64,000 nucleotides of DNA, from the NCBI GenBank assembly GCA_040081555.1, contig JBEBGG010000001.1, forward strand, positions 1 through 64,000, given 5' to 3'. The stretch is from CADEEX01 sp040081555. GTDB taxonomy: Bacteria > Acidobacteriota > Vicinamibacteria > Vicinamibacterales > CAVVIG01. The position numbers and the translations under genes were made by a program. Below, piece by piece: positions 1-9,853 of this stretch. Position 1 is the stretch's first letter; each line of letters opens with the position of its first letter. The notes below the pieces were generated by a model. It had not been told where the DNA came from. It saw only the letters and a program-made list of their open reading frames with translations, and searched no databases.

Positions 1-3000
1 GCGGGCGACACGACGGTCACCTTCACGCCGCTGGCGCCGCTGGTCGATCAGACGCTGTACTCGCTTACCGTGCAGCGCATCAAGGATCGCATCGGCAAGC
101 TGATGACGCCGGCGTTCTCGTCGTCGTTCACGACGGTGGACGTGACGCCGCCGGTGGCGGTTGATCTGAGTCCGGCGTCCGGAAGCAGCGGGGCGCCGAT
201 CGCCAGCGTCGTGCGCGTCAAGTACTCCGAGCCGGTTGACGTGAGTCGCTTTGCGAGCGCGCCGATTGTCGTCCGCAAGGCCGGGACGGTGGTCGACGGT
301 CGCATCGACTATGTGCTTGGCAACACGGCGGTCGTCTTCACGCCGTTGCTGCCGCTCGATGAGGACGGTGTCTACGACGTGCAGACACTGCCGGCGTTCG
401 ACCTGTCCGGCAACCTGCAGCCGGCGGGCCTGTCCTACACCTTCGGCACGACCGACCGGACTGCGCCCACGGTGACGGCGCTCGTGCCTGCGGGCAACGG
501 CACCGTGATCGAGAACGCCCTGGCGCAAGTGGTGGCGGATGTCGGCGCCAGCCACGACGTGGCGGTGGTCGACTTCTACCTCAACGACCAGCCGTCGTTT
601 GCGGCGCGCACGGCGCCATTCACGCTGAACTTCCAGGCGCTGGCGTCGCTCGGGGCCCCAGGCGCGCAGATCAAGGTGTCGGCACTGGCCACCGACACGT
701 CCGGCAACCGCAGCGTCACGCCGGCGGTCGCGTTTGTCTCGGTGGTTGCGGATCAGCCGCCCGCGCTCACCATCACCGCACCACAGAATGGCGCCGCGGT
801 CAGAAACGGCGATCGGATCAACGTCAGCGTTCGCGCGCTCGATGACCTGGGCGTCAAGCAGGTCGGCTACCGCGCGCAGACCGGCAAGCCGCAGGATGCG
901 GCGACGACGGTGATCGAGCCGACCAGCGTTGACCGGACGGAGACCTTCGGCTTCAACATCCCGGCAGACGCGATTCCCGGGTCGACGATTGCGATCAACG
1001 CGTCGGCGCTTGATACCAAGGGGCAGTCAGTGGCGGCGGCGCCGGTGTCGTTGACCGTGCTCGACGGCACGCCGCCAACGGTCACGATCACCGGGATATC
1101 GACGGGTGCCAAGGTGTCGCAGGGCCAGCAGACCACCGCGGTGGTGTCGGCGCAGGACGCGGGCGGCATCGCCTCCATCGTGTTCACCATCGGCGGTGCG
1201 ATGAGCGGCGGTGAGACACGCACGGTTTCCCCCGTACAGAACTCCGTGGCCACGGCGTTTGCCTTCACGGTGCCGGCCGGACTCCACGCAGGTGATGTCA
1301 TTACGCTCGACGCCATCGCGCGTGACGCTGCAGGGAACAGCACGGCGGCGGCTCGCGTGCTGTTGCCGGTGGCGGACCTGGCGGGTCCGACCATCACGCT
1401 GCGCACCACGTCGGGCAGCCTCGATTTGGTGCCGGGGTCTCCCGTGACCGTTCTCGCGCAGGTCGACGACGAGACGGCGGTCGCCACGGTTGCCCTGAAC
1501 GGCCAAGGCGCCTTCACGGTCGCCGAGGCTCGACAGATTTCGCCGCCATCTAACAGCTCGCAACCGTCGTTCGTGATCAACGTGCCGGAGAGCGCCGGCG
1601 TTGGCACGGTGCTGCAGCTCTCGGCCACGGCGGTCGACGTGTTCGGCAACACGAGCGCGCCGGCGACGCTGGCGCTGACCGTGAAATCGGTGCTCGACGT
1701 CGCGTTGCCGCCGTCGGTGCTGGTGGCCGCGGGCGAGACGACATCGCTCAGCGTGGACCTGTCCGGTCCGGCGCCGGCCGGTGGCGTACGCATCGATCTC
1801 GCGTCGGCCAATTTCGGGATTGCGGGCGTGACCTCGTCGCTGCAGTTTGCGGCGGGGGAGACCTCCAAGTCGGCCATTGTCACGGGTGTGGCGGGCGGCA
1901 CCGTGGCGGTGTCGGCGTCGATTGGCGGCGTGCTGCGTGCCAGCACGACGGTCACCGTGCGCGGCGGCATCGTGACCGGTACGGTCTTCAGTCCGACGTT
2001 CCAGCCCGTGGCCGGAGCTGATGTCACGATTCTGGCCGCCGGTCTTATCTATCCGACGACGACCGATGCGACTGGCGCCTATCGTGTCGAGGGCGTGAGC
2101 GGTGTCTCAGGGGCGACCGCGCTGACCGTGAAGGCTCGCGATCCAGTCACTCAGTTGATTGGGTTCGTCAACGCGCAGTTCAACGCGCCGCAGGGCTACG
2201 TGCAGGCCAATATCGTGCTGCTCTCGGCGGGCAGCCTGGGAGGCACGGTCTTCACTGCGGATGGGGTGACGTCGGCTGGTGTGGGCGCTCGAGTCGATAT
2301 CTTCGAGTCCGGCAACCTCAATTCGCCGGTGGGATCGACCTTCACCGACGAGAACGGTGCCTACGAGTTCCCGCTCGTCACGCTCGGCACCTACACGCTT
2401 GAGGCGTCGGACGTCAGCGGGAACCTGGCGCGATCGACATCGGTGGTGCTTGCCGCGAGCGGTCAGCATGTCGACCAGGCACTCGTCTACCTGGGCCGCG
2501 GCACCGTGGTTGGCACCGTGCGCGACGGCTCGGGGAATCTGCAGTCGAATATTCCGCTCACGTTCAACGCGACGAGCCTCTTCGGGGCGGCGCCGACGGT
2601 GACCGCGAACTCGTTGGCCGATGGCACGTTCCTTTTCGAGAACGTGTCTGTCGGCACGTTCACCGTACAGGCGCGCGACACGATTACGAACCTCGCTGGC
2701 ACTGCCACCGGCTCGATCACGCAGCACCAGCAGCAGGTGGCAGTCACCGTGACGCTGGCGAGCTGGGGCGGCATCCAGGGCACGGTGTTCCGGCCGGATG
2801 GTGTCACGCCAGCCTCGAATGCCCGCGTCACCTTGTCGGCGTCAAGCGGCGGGTTCAGCACCAACGCGGATGCGGACGGTCACTACGCGTTTACCTTCGT
2901 GCCGCTCGGCAACTACACGTTGAACGTCGACGATGCCGCCACTCGCGGCCTGGCCAGGGCCACCGGGACGCTCGTGACCAACGCCACGGTCGTGACGGTC

Positions 3001-6000
3001 GACCTCACCGAACTGCCGCAAGGCACGGTATTGGCGACGGTCGTGGACGCGAACGGCGTCGCGGTTCCGGGCGCGTCGGTCCACATATCCTCGAGCGCGT
3101 CCGGTCTGTCAGACGGTCAGACAGCCCCTTCCGGCGCCGATGGCAGCGTGCTCTTCGAGCACGTCCTGGCGGGCTCATTGAGCGTCTCGGCGAATAGCGG
3201 TGGCTTGACCGGCTCGTTGCAGACGACGCTGGCCGCCAATCAGGTTCGCTCCGTGACCGTGGCGCTTGAAGCCACGGGCAGCATCGCCGGCACGGTCTTC
3301 CTGCCCGACGGCGCGACGCCGGCGTCGACCGCAAAGGTCGCCCTGTGCCAGTCCTGTGTCGGAACGGCGGTCAATTCGGACGGCACGTTCCGATTCGATG
3401 GGCTCGATCTGCGGACACGAACCCTGTATGTCACCGACGCCAACAACCGCTTGCGCGCGAAGGCGACGGTGGTCCTGTCGTCGAACGGGCAGGTGGCCAC
3501 GGCCGACATGACCATGGTCGGCATTGGCTCGGTCATCGGCCGTGTGCTGAATCCGAATGGCTCCAGCGCGCCGAACCTCACTGTCAGCGTCAAGAGCCTC
3601 ACGCCGACCTTCGGCAACTCTGCGTCACCGAAGACGGATGCGGCCGGCTTCTATCGCGCCGACAACATCATCGTTGGCACCATCCAGGTGAACACCGGGA
3701 ACGTGTCGGCTGGCACGCTCGGCGAGGGCAGCGGCACGCTTGCGCCAGATGGCGCGACGCTCACCATCGACATCCTGCTCCAGAACAGCGCGGTGACGAT
3801 GCCGCAGTCCCGTTCGGATGCGAATCTGTTCCCCTACGACGTGCAGCGGGGTGGCTCACTCAACCTGGGCAACAACAACGTCACGTTCCATTCGACGGCG
3901 CCCTACACCGGCGGCGTGACGCTCGATATCGTGTCAGGCGGAACCCCGACCAGGTTTGCCGGCACGACCAATATCGGCACCACCGAGGCGAACGGTCGCG
4001 AGATTGCGGTGTCGCAGAGCGGGATGGCTGGTCTCAACATCACGCGCAAGGTGCTCGTATCGTCGACCTACTTTGCGAGATACCTGGAACTCCTTTCGAA
4101 CCCGACCGTCGATCCGATCACCGTCGACGTCAGAATCGAGTCGACCGCCAGGTTGTCGCAGATTGGAGCGACATCGAGTGGCGACACGGTGCTGGCGGTT
4201 GACGATCCGCTGACGGCCGACCGCTGGATCGAGGTCGACAGCGGCCCGACCGGTGATGCGTTCTCGTTCCAGAGTTCGGCCCGCCTGGCGTACGTCTTCG
4301 ACGGCGCAGGTGCGCCGCAACGCGTGGCGGCGCCCACCTTTGATGTGCCGGCGACGGGCGTTGGGCGCCTGCGGTATGGCTGGAATTCGGTGACGGTGCC
4401 GCCGGGACAGACCGTGGCGTTCATGCACTTCGTCTCACAGGAAGCGCATCGCGCTTCCGCGCAGGCCGCGGCCGAACGCCTGGCTCAGCTGCCTCCAGAG
4501 GCGCTCGAGAGCCTGAGTGCCTTCGAAATCTCCGCGATTGCCAACTTCGTGGTGCCGACAGACAGCAGCAGCCCGCTTGCGGCGCTGCCGGCGCTGAACG
4601 GCACGATCACCGGTCACATCTACGAGGCCGATGGCGTCACGCCGGTATCGGCGACCGACAACGGCAGCGGGTATCACATCGGCCGTCTGGTGTACATGAG
4701 CAACCATCCGCTCTTCCCGCGGCCGTACTCGCTTGGCAGCAATCTGGCGGGGTTCTTCAGCATTGCCCCGGCTTCCGTTGGGTTCGGCTTCTCGGTTGCC
4801 GCCACGGTGCCGGTGTATCCGTTCACGCTGATCAACATCCACGATGACACCGCCATTCCTGGGCCAACTGTGGTGGGCACGTTCGCGGACGGAACGACGA
4901 CCACGGTCACGGACGTGGTCTACAGCGGCGCCGCGCTCATCCGCGGCGTTGTGCGCCGGCACACTGGAGCGCCGGTGTCTGGAGCGCGCATCAGTACCCA
5001 GTTCACATCGGGCAGTACGACCTACGGCGGCAGCTACGCCAACAGCACGGCCAATGGCTCGTACTACGCCGGCGGCATTCTGCCCGGCGCCGTCAATGCG
5101 TTTGTGAGCATCCCGCATCCGCAACGTGTCGGTACCGTGAACCTCGGCTCGACAACGCCGCTCACTGTGTCTGCCGGGCAGGTGCTGACGCAGGACCTGA
5201 TCTTCCAGCCGACGGGGACCCTGCAGGGCACGGTGCGGACGGCGCTCGGCGCGATCAAGGCTGGCGTCACGGTCGATCTGCTGATCGACACGGTGACCAC
5301 GACCAATCGTTTGCGGACGACGACCGATTCGTCGGGCTTCTATCGATTCAACGACGTGAAGCTTGGCACCTTTACCGTGCAGACGACCGACCCGGTGAGC
5401 CTGATTCTCACCAAGGCCATCGCGACCATCGCGCAGGACGCGACGTCGGTCGTCGATCTCACCTACATCGGGACGAGCAGCGTGCAGGTGACCGCCACGT
5501 TCTCGACCGGTGCGCCCGCGGTTGGTGCGCCGGTCTCGATTCAGAAGACGACTCTCGGCACGACGTTCTCCTTCGTGGCCAACGCCGATGCGAACGGTGT
5601 GGTCACGATTCCCAACGTCCCGGCCGGTGCCTTCATCGTGCGAGTGCAGCGACCGGGCTTCAATACGGCGCTGACGCAGGTCGACGTGCCCGGTGTCGTG
5701 ACGGCGCAGGACGTGCCGGTGGCGATCGCTGCGGTGGTCGTGCCGTTTGGCACGGTGCAGCTCCAGGTGAACACCGCGAACGGGTCGCCGGTGCCGAGCG
5801 CCGTTGTCCAGAGTGACTACGCGTCGACGACCGGTTCGTTCTCGAGCTTCACGGCCGATGCCAATGGCGCGCTCACGTTCCCGTCGGTGGCGGGTTTCCG
5901 CGACTTCAGGGTGCGCGCCTCGCTGGCGTCGAACACGTCGGACTACCGCGAGGTCACCGCGCGCATCACCAGTGAAGGCCAGGTGCTGCCGATCACCATT

Positions 6001-9000
6001 GGGGTTGGTACCAGCGGATCGGTGTCGGGACGCATTGTGGATAAGGCAGGCGCGCCGCTGTCAGGCATCAGCGTGCTCGCCTACAGCTCGAGCCCGCAGG
6101 TCACTCATTCCGGCACGACGGATGCGGACGGCGCCTACAGCATCACGGATGTGCCGGTTGGTGACTTCCGCCTGATGGTCACCAGCGGGCCAAATGGGAC
6201 TGGCGGATCGACGCTGGCGCGCATGGCGCAGCACGGCGACGCCATGACGATCGACCTGGCGCTGACCCAGGTCAGACAGCCCGTGACATTCAGCGACGCC
6301 AACGGCTACAGCTACTACATCGACCAGGAGGGAAGAGTCGGCAACTTCAGGAGCACCGACGCCTTCTACACGATGTTCCGCCTGGCCGCGACCGTCTCGG
6401 GCGGTTCGAATGCCACGTTTAGCGGCGACTCGCTGATGACGCCGCAGCTTGACGGGCGCCAGTTGGAGGTCAAGGACTTCGGCAACAGCGGTCCGACGCG
6501 CAAGGTCATCAGCGGCACGTCGGTCTACATCACGCGGCGCGTCTATGTGCCGACGTCGGGTTACTTCGTTCGCTATCTCGACATTCTCGAGAACACGGGC
6601 GTGGCGGCGGCGTCGATCGATCTCCAGATCTCGGGCACGCTCTCGAGTTCGACCATCGCGGCATCGTCTGACGGCGACACCACACTGGCGACGACGGACG
6701 GGTGGGTGGTGACGCACACACCGAACAGTATTGTGATCCCGCCTGCCGGTTTGGTGCTGGTCGGTCCCGGTGCGCGGACCGGCCTCAGCACGGCCACGAC
6801 GACGCTCAGCGTCAACCGGCTGCAGCCGACGCTGGCATGGAAGAACATCGTCGTGCCCGCCGGTGGCCGCGCTATCGTCATGCACTTCGGCACCCAGGAG
6901 CCGACGGTCGCTGCGGCGCAGGCGGCGGCGGAGCGTCTGGTGCAGTTGCCGCCCGAGGCGCTGACCGGCCTGTCGGCGGCCGATGCTGAGGCGATCGTCA
7001 ACTTCGCGGTGCCCGTTGATTTGTCGAGCAACCAGACGGCGTTCGGCACGATCTCCGGCCAGGTGCGGCTCGGTGACGGGGTGACGCCGGCGGCCGGCGC
7101 CGTAGTGACAGTCACCGGCAGTACCACGCCGATCTTCAAGCCGTCGGTCACCGTCACCGCTGGCGCTGACGGTCAGTACTCGATTTCCACGCTGGCCGTT
7201 GGCGTCGGCACGGTGCAGGCGAAGGATGCGGTGTCGGCGGCCACCTCGCCCGTGTCGAACTTTGCGCTGTCTCAACCCGAGCTGCCGCTCACGCAGGACC
7301 TGGTCCTCGGCGGCGGCGTCCTCTCCGGCATCGTCACGGTCGGCGCCAACGCGGTGCCGCCCGGTGCAGCGATATTGATCACGGGTGGGTCGCCCGCAGT
7401 GAACCTCTCGCCGGCCGTGTCGAATGGCACCTATCGGATCAGCCTGCCGACGGGCACCTACAACGTCAGATTCACGATGACCGGCCGGACGTTCACGATG
7501 AACAACGTCGAGGTGCTGGACGGGCAGGTGACGACGGCCAGCTATCGCTTCCCGGCGATCGCCACGGTGCGGGTCACCGTCAAGACCGCCACTGGTGCCA
7601 TCCTGCCAAGCGCGAAGGTGACGCTGACCGACGTCGGTTCGACGCACGTTGTGGCGAATGCCAATTCACTCGGTGTGGCGCTCGTGCCCACCGTGCTCGA
7701 GGGGCCGATCACGGTGACTGCCCGCACGTTCAACGGCAGCCTCGTGGCGATTGTCACTAGCCAGGTCCGTCCAGAAGACAACGGGCTCATCGTCGATGTC
7801 CTCGGGCAGGCCGCCAACGGGGGGGTGCTCGGAGTCGTGACCGCCCTTGATGGCCAGACAGGTGTGCCGTTTGCCCGCGTCAGGGTGTACGACGTCGAGC
7901 GGAACGTGCAGATCGACAACGACTTCACGGCCAGCGACGGCAGTTACAGCTTCCCGTCGGTCTCGGTGATTGGCAGTCAAGGCTTCCTGGTTCGGGTCTT
8001 CTCGCCGTTCGACACGTCCCTCACGTCAGAGCAGACCGGATCCTTTGCCGATGGCCTGGCGCAGACCCTGAACTTCTCGCTGCCGATTGGTGTCCTGCGC
8101 GGCACGGTGACGCTCGACGGCACGGAGCCGATCCCCGGGGCGACCGTGCGCCTGTATCAGGAACTGGCTGGCTTCGTCGACGTTCAGTCGGCGACCGCAA
8201 ATCCGCAAGGGGAGTATGCGTTTGTGGGCCAGGGACCTGGCAACTTCGAACTCGTCGCCACAGAACCTTCCCAGATTCAGATTCCAGAGGACTGGGCTGG
8301 AGAGCCACTGCCGCCCGAACGGTTGCTCAACGCCACCGTGACGGGCACGATTCCGGCGTCGCCTGCCGTCGTCACGGCGAACGTGCAGATGCCGCCGTTT
8401 GGCACGGTGGTCGTGGAGGTCCAGGACTCAGACGGCTCGACGCTCGATGAGGTGTCGGCCGGACTGGCCAGCGGCGGTGTTGTCACCCGCGCGGCCACTT
8501 ACTACGACCCTGATAGTGGGGGAAGTTCTTCGGTGACGTTCGAACACGTGCCGCTTGGCCCGTTCACGGTTCAGGGCTGCTGGATCGTCGACGTATCACG
8601 CTGCGGGACGGCGGTCGGCACGATGACTTCGCCCAACCAGATCGTGCACATGACGGTGCAGGTGCGCGACGGCGTTCACGTCTACGGCCAAGCTCAGAAT
8701 GCCGATGATTCGGCGCGGGCGAACTCCAGGGTGGTGCTCAAGGCCGGTACCGATGGCGTCCTCGAGCCCTGGACGGACACCTACGACACCGACGACAGCG
8801 GCTTCTTCGACTTCGGCTATATCCCGTCAGGGCCCTTCACGCTGGTCCTCGAGGATCAGAGCGACGGGATTCCCATCGGCGTCGTCCAGGCGACGGGGGC
8901 CCCTGATGGCGACCTCGAAGTGAACATCAGGGCGTCGGCAGGCGTGGTCGGATGCAACCCCTCGCTGACCACCACTGACACGTTCCGCTACGACGTGTCG

Positions 9001-9672
9001 TGCGTCGGTGAGTTGCGGACGGGCGGAACGACGGATGACCGATTGGCACCCGCGTACGCACCGGCAGCGTCTCTGCTGACCGTGCAGGGAGTGTCGCCGA
9101 CAGCAGAACCGGCGGCGCAGCTCGAGGTCGGCGATCGACAGGTCGCGCATGGCCCACGAGGGGTTGGCGCGGTTACCGTCACGCGCCGGGCCTACGTGCC
9201 TGAGGCGGGCGGGTTTGCCAGGTTCCTCGAGACGTTGACGAACAACAGCAGCACGGCGCTGACGGTTGAGGTGCGCGTCGACTCGGTGCTGGCCGGCCCA
9301 ATCCACACGCTTGTCGAGCCGACAGCCACCGGGAACACCTACGCCGTCACGCTGGCGACGCCGGTCCTGTCCGAGGACGGGAATCTCGCTCGGCCGATGC
9401 TGGCCCATGTGTTTGCCGGACCCTCGGCCGCGGTCGGTGTCGCGAACACGCACTTCCAGTGGCTCAGTGGTCCGTCGTACTACACGTGGACGGTGACCAT
9501 CCCGGCGGGCGAGTCCGTATCACTGATGCACTTCGCGGTGCAGGGCGAGCCTGACAACCTCGCGGCGACTGACGCGCTCGCGCAGAGCCTCGCGAACCTC
9601 TCGAACGCTGACGCGCTGAACGGATTGTCGGTGGAGGAGAAGGCCGGCGTGGTGAACTTCAATATCCCCTAG
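1..9672 (+). CDS. Giant multidomain surface/secreted protein, 5' end missing (Ig-like and carboxypeptidase-regulatory-like repeats)
   Basis: The reading frame is open from base 1 to the TAG at 9670-9672 (3223 codons), so the gene starts left of the window. A GTG at base 70 lies inside an Ig-like domain and is not the start. Bases 1-1960 encode a string of bacterial Ig-like domains: SbsA/Big_5 type first (T-P-P-V spacers, VVFTPLLPLDEDG), then cadherin-like ones. From about 1960 there are many carboxypeptidase-regulatory-like beta-sandwiches, each with a G-T-V-F/G-x-V opening and a D-A-D/N-G-x-Y-x-F core. They are interrupted by three copies of a roughly 240-residue module, the last ending at the C-terminus. 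No membrane anchor or sorting domain is visible at the C-terminus. Such proteins are usually exported adhesins or structural surface proteins; the exact role is unknown. The signal peptide would lie outside the window. Confidence 0.9.
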   Translation, partial: AGDTTVTFTPLAPLVDQTLYSLTVQRIKDRIGKLMTPAFSSSFTTVDVTPPVAVDLSPASGSSGAPIASVVRVKYSEPVDVSRFASAPIVVRKAGTVVDGRIDYVLGNTAVVFTPLLPLDEDGVYDVQTLPAFDLSGNLQPAGLSYTFGTTDRTAPTVTALVPAGNGTVIENALAQVVADVGASHDVAVVDFYLNDQPSFAARTAPFTLNFQALASLGAPGAQIKVSALATDTSGNRSVTPAVAFVSVVADQPPALTITAPQNGAAVRNGDRINVSVRALDDLGVKQVGYRAQTGKPQDAATTVIEPTSVDRTETFGFNIPADAIPGSTIAINASALDTKGQSVAAAPVSLTVLDGTPPTVTITGISTGAKVSQGQQTTAVVSAQDAGGIASIVFTIGGAMSGGETRTVSPVQNSVATAFAFTVPAGLHAGDVITLDAIARDAAGNSTAAARVLLPVADLAGPTITLRTTSGSLDLVPGSPVTVLAQVDDETAVATVALNGQGAFTVAEARQISPPSNSSQPSFVINVPESAGVGTVLQLSATAVDVFGNTSAPATLALTVKSVLDVALPPSVLVAAGETTSLSVDLSGPAPAGGVRIDLASANFGIAGVTSSLQFAAGETSKSAIVTGVAGGTVAVSASIGGVLRASTTVTVRGGIVTGTVFSPTFQPVAGADVTILAAGLIYPTTTDATGAYRVEGVSGVSGATALTVKARDPVTQLIGFVNAQFNAPQGYVQANIVLLSAGSLGGTVFTADGVTSAGVGARVDIFESGNLNSPVGSTFTDENGAYEFPLVTLGTYTLEASDVSGNLARSTSVVLAASGQHVDQALVYLGRGTVVGTVRDGSGNLQSNIPLTFNATSLFGAAPTVTANSLADGTFLFENVSVGTFTVQARDTITNLAGTATGSITQHQQQVAVTVTLASWGGIQGTVFRPDGVTPASNARVTLSASSGGFSTNADADGHYAFTFVPLGNYTLNVDDAATRGLARATGTLVTNATVVTVDLTELPQGTVLATVVDANGVAVPGASVHISSSASGLSDGQTAPSGADGSVLFEHVLAGSLSVSANSGGLTGSLQTTLAANQVRSVTVALEATGSIAGTVFLPDGATPASTAKVALCQSCVGTAVNSDGTFRFDGLDLRTRTLYVTDANNRLRAKATVVLSSNGQVATADMTMVGIGSVIGRVLNPNGSSAPNLTVSVKSLTPTFGNSASPKTDAAGFYRADNIIVGTIQVNTGNVSAGTLGEGSGTLAPDGATLTIDILLQNSAVTMPQSRSDANLFPYDVQRGGSLNLGNNNVTFHSTAPYTGGVTLDIVSGGTPTRFAGTTNIGTTEANGREIAVSQSGMAGLNITRKVLVSSTYFARYLELLSNPTVDPITVDVRIESTARLSQIGATSSGDTVLAVDDPLTADRWIEVDSGPTGDAFSFQSSARLAYVFDGAGAPQRVAAPTFDVPATGVGRLRYGWNSVTVPPGQTVAFMHFVSQEAHRASAQAAAERLAQLPPEALESLSAFEISAIANFVVPTDSSSPLAALPALNGTITGHIYEADGVTPVSATDNGSGYHIGRLVYMSNHPLFPRPYSLGSNLAGFFSIAPASVGFGFSVAATVPVYPFTLINIHDDTAIPGPTVVGTFADGTTTTVTDVVYSGAALIRGVVRRHTGAPVSGARISTQFTSGSTTYGGSYANSTANGSYYAGGILPGAVNAFVSIPHPQRVGTVNLGSTTPLTVSAGQVLTQDLIFQPTGTLQGTVRTALGAIKAGVTVDLLIDTVTTTNRLRTTTDSSGFYRFNDVKLGTFTVQTTDPVSLILTKAIATIAQDATSVVDLTYIGTSSVQVTATFSTGAPAVGAPVSIQKTTLGTTFSFVANADANGVVTIPNVPAGAFIVRVQRPGFNTALTQVDVPGVVTAQDVPVAIAAVVVPFGTVQLQVNTANGSPVPSAVVQSDYASTTGSFSSFTADANGALTFPSVAGFRDFRVRASLASNTSDYREVTARITSEGQVLPITIGVGTSGSVSGRIVDKAGAPLSGISVLAYSSSPQVTHSGTTDADGAYSITDVPVGDFRLMVTSGPNGTGGSTLARMAQHGDAMTIDLALTQVRQPVTFSDANGYSYYIDQEGRVGNFRSTDAFYTMFRLAATVSGGSNATFSGDSLMTPQLDGRQLEVKDFGNSGPTRKVISGTSVYITRRVYVPTSGYFVRYLDILENTGVAAASIDLQISGTLSSSTIAASSDGDTTLATTDGWVVTHTPNSIVIPPAGLVLVGPGARTGLSTATTTLSVNRLQPTLAWKNIVVPAGGRAIVMHFGTQEPTVAAAQAAAERLVQLPPEALTGLSAADAEAIVNFAVPVDLSSNQTAFGTISGQVRLGDGVTPAAGAVVTVTGSTTPIFKPSVTVTAGADGQYSISTLAVGVGTVQAKDAVSAATSPVSNFALSQPELPLTQDLVLGGGVLSGIVTVGANAVPPGAAILITGGSPAVNLSPAVSNGTYRISLPTGTYNVRFTMTGRTFTMNNVEVLDGQVTTASYRFPAIATVRVTVKTATGAILPSAKVTLTDVGSTHVVANANSLGVALVPTVLEGPITVTARTFNGSLVAIVTSQVRPEDNGLIVDVLGQAANGGVLGVVTALDGQTGVPFARVRVYDVERNVQIDNDFTASDGSYSFPSVSVIGSQGFLVRVFSPFDTSLTSEQTGSFADGLAQTLNFSLPIGVLRGTVTLDGTEPIPGATVRLYQELAGFVDVQSATANPQGEYAFVGQGPGNFELVATEPSQIQIPEDWAGEPLPPERLLNATVTGTIPASPAVVTANVQMPPFGTVVVEVQDSDGSTLDEVSAGLASGGVVTRAATYYDPDSGGSSSVTFEHVPLGPFTVQGCWIVDVSRCGTAVGTMTSPNQIVHMTVQVRDGVHVYGQAQNADDSARANSRVVLKAGTDGVLEPWTDTYDTDDSGFFDFGYIPSGPFTLVLEDQSDGIPIGVVQATGAPDGDLEVNIRASAGVVGCNPSLTTTDTFRYDVSCVGELRTGGTTDDRLAPAYAPAASLLTVQGVSPTAEPAAQLEVGDRQVAHGPRGVGAVTVTRRAYVPEAGGFARFLETLTNNSSTALTVEVRVDSVLAGPIHTLVEPTATGNTYAVTLATPVLSEDGNLARPMLAHVFAGPSAAVGVANTHFQWLSGPSYYTWTVTIPAGESVSLMHFAVQGEPDNLAATDALAQSLANLSNADALNGLSVEEKAGVVNFNIP
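3799..4557 (+). repeat. Intragenic protein module, copy A
   Basis: First of three related segments in the giant protein. Recognisable signposts are TRKVLVSSTYFARYLELLSN, then VTVPPGQTVAFMHFVSQE, AAAERLAQLPPEALESLS and a closing IANFVVPTD. Copies B and C show the same order of signposts. I do not recognise a named domain. Confidence 0.75.
6271..7020 (+). repeat. Intragenic protein module, copy B
   Basis: Second copy. Its signposts are TRRVYVPTSGYFVRYLDILE, IVVPAGGRAIVMHFGTQEP, AAAERLVQLPPEALTGLS and IVNFAVPVD. Its C-terminal helical part is nearly identical to copy A (AAAERLxQLPPEAL), while the N-terminal part has diverged strongly. Confidence 0.75.
8953..9669 (+). repeat. Intragenic protein module, copy C (C-terminal)
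   Basis: Third copy, forming the C-terminus of the giant protein. Its signposts are TRRAYVPEAGGFARFLETLT, VTIPAGESVSLMHFAVQGEP, a degenerate helical stretch and the final VVNFNIP. It is the most diverged of the three. The protein ends exactly where the module ends. Confidence 0.7.
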
Positions 9673-9684
9673 ACGGGTTCCAGG

Positions 9685-9712
9685 TTCCGAGATTCCGAGA
9701 TTCCGAGATTCC
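9685..9712. repeat. Short tandem repeat, unit TTCCGAGA, about 3.5 copies
   Basis: Three exact 8-bp units (TTCCGAGA) and a half unit lie 13 bases after the stop codon of the giant gene. No gene overlaps it. It may be slippage-prone, but there is no sign that it switches a gene. Confidence 0.85.
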
Positions 9713-9751
9713 ACCGTGCGGTGGAGTGGTTTGGACGTGCCCGGAGGAGCG

Positions 9752-9771
9752 CGGACGGCGGCAGCCGTCCG
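9752..9771. terminator. Intergenic GC-rich hairpin between convergent genes
   Basis: A perfect 8-bp stem (CGGACGGC / GCCGTCCG) closes a GGCA tetraloop between the giant gene and the convergent ftsH operon. No U-tract follows on either strand, so it is not a classical intrinsic terminator. It could be an RNA 3'-end stabiliser or a REP-like palindrome. Confidence 0.4.
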
Positions 9772-9853
9772 TTCTGGGATCGAGCAGGCTTGGGCCGGCA
9801 GTGCGCGAACGGACTACGGCGCGGGTCCGCCGTAAAGTACTGAGACGTTCGGC

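Noticed and set aside
6061..7647. Long antisense open frames (for example 528 codons on the minus strand inside the giant gene; another at 12668-14068 in clpB)
   Set aside because: They lie opposite clear, domain-rich genes and give Arg/His-rich translations typical of high-GC antisense frames.
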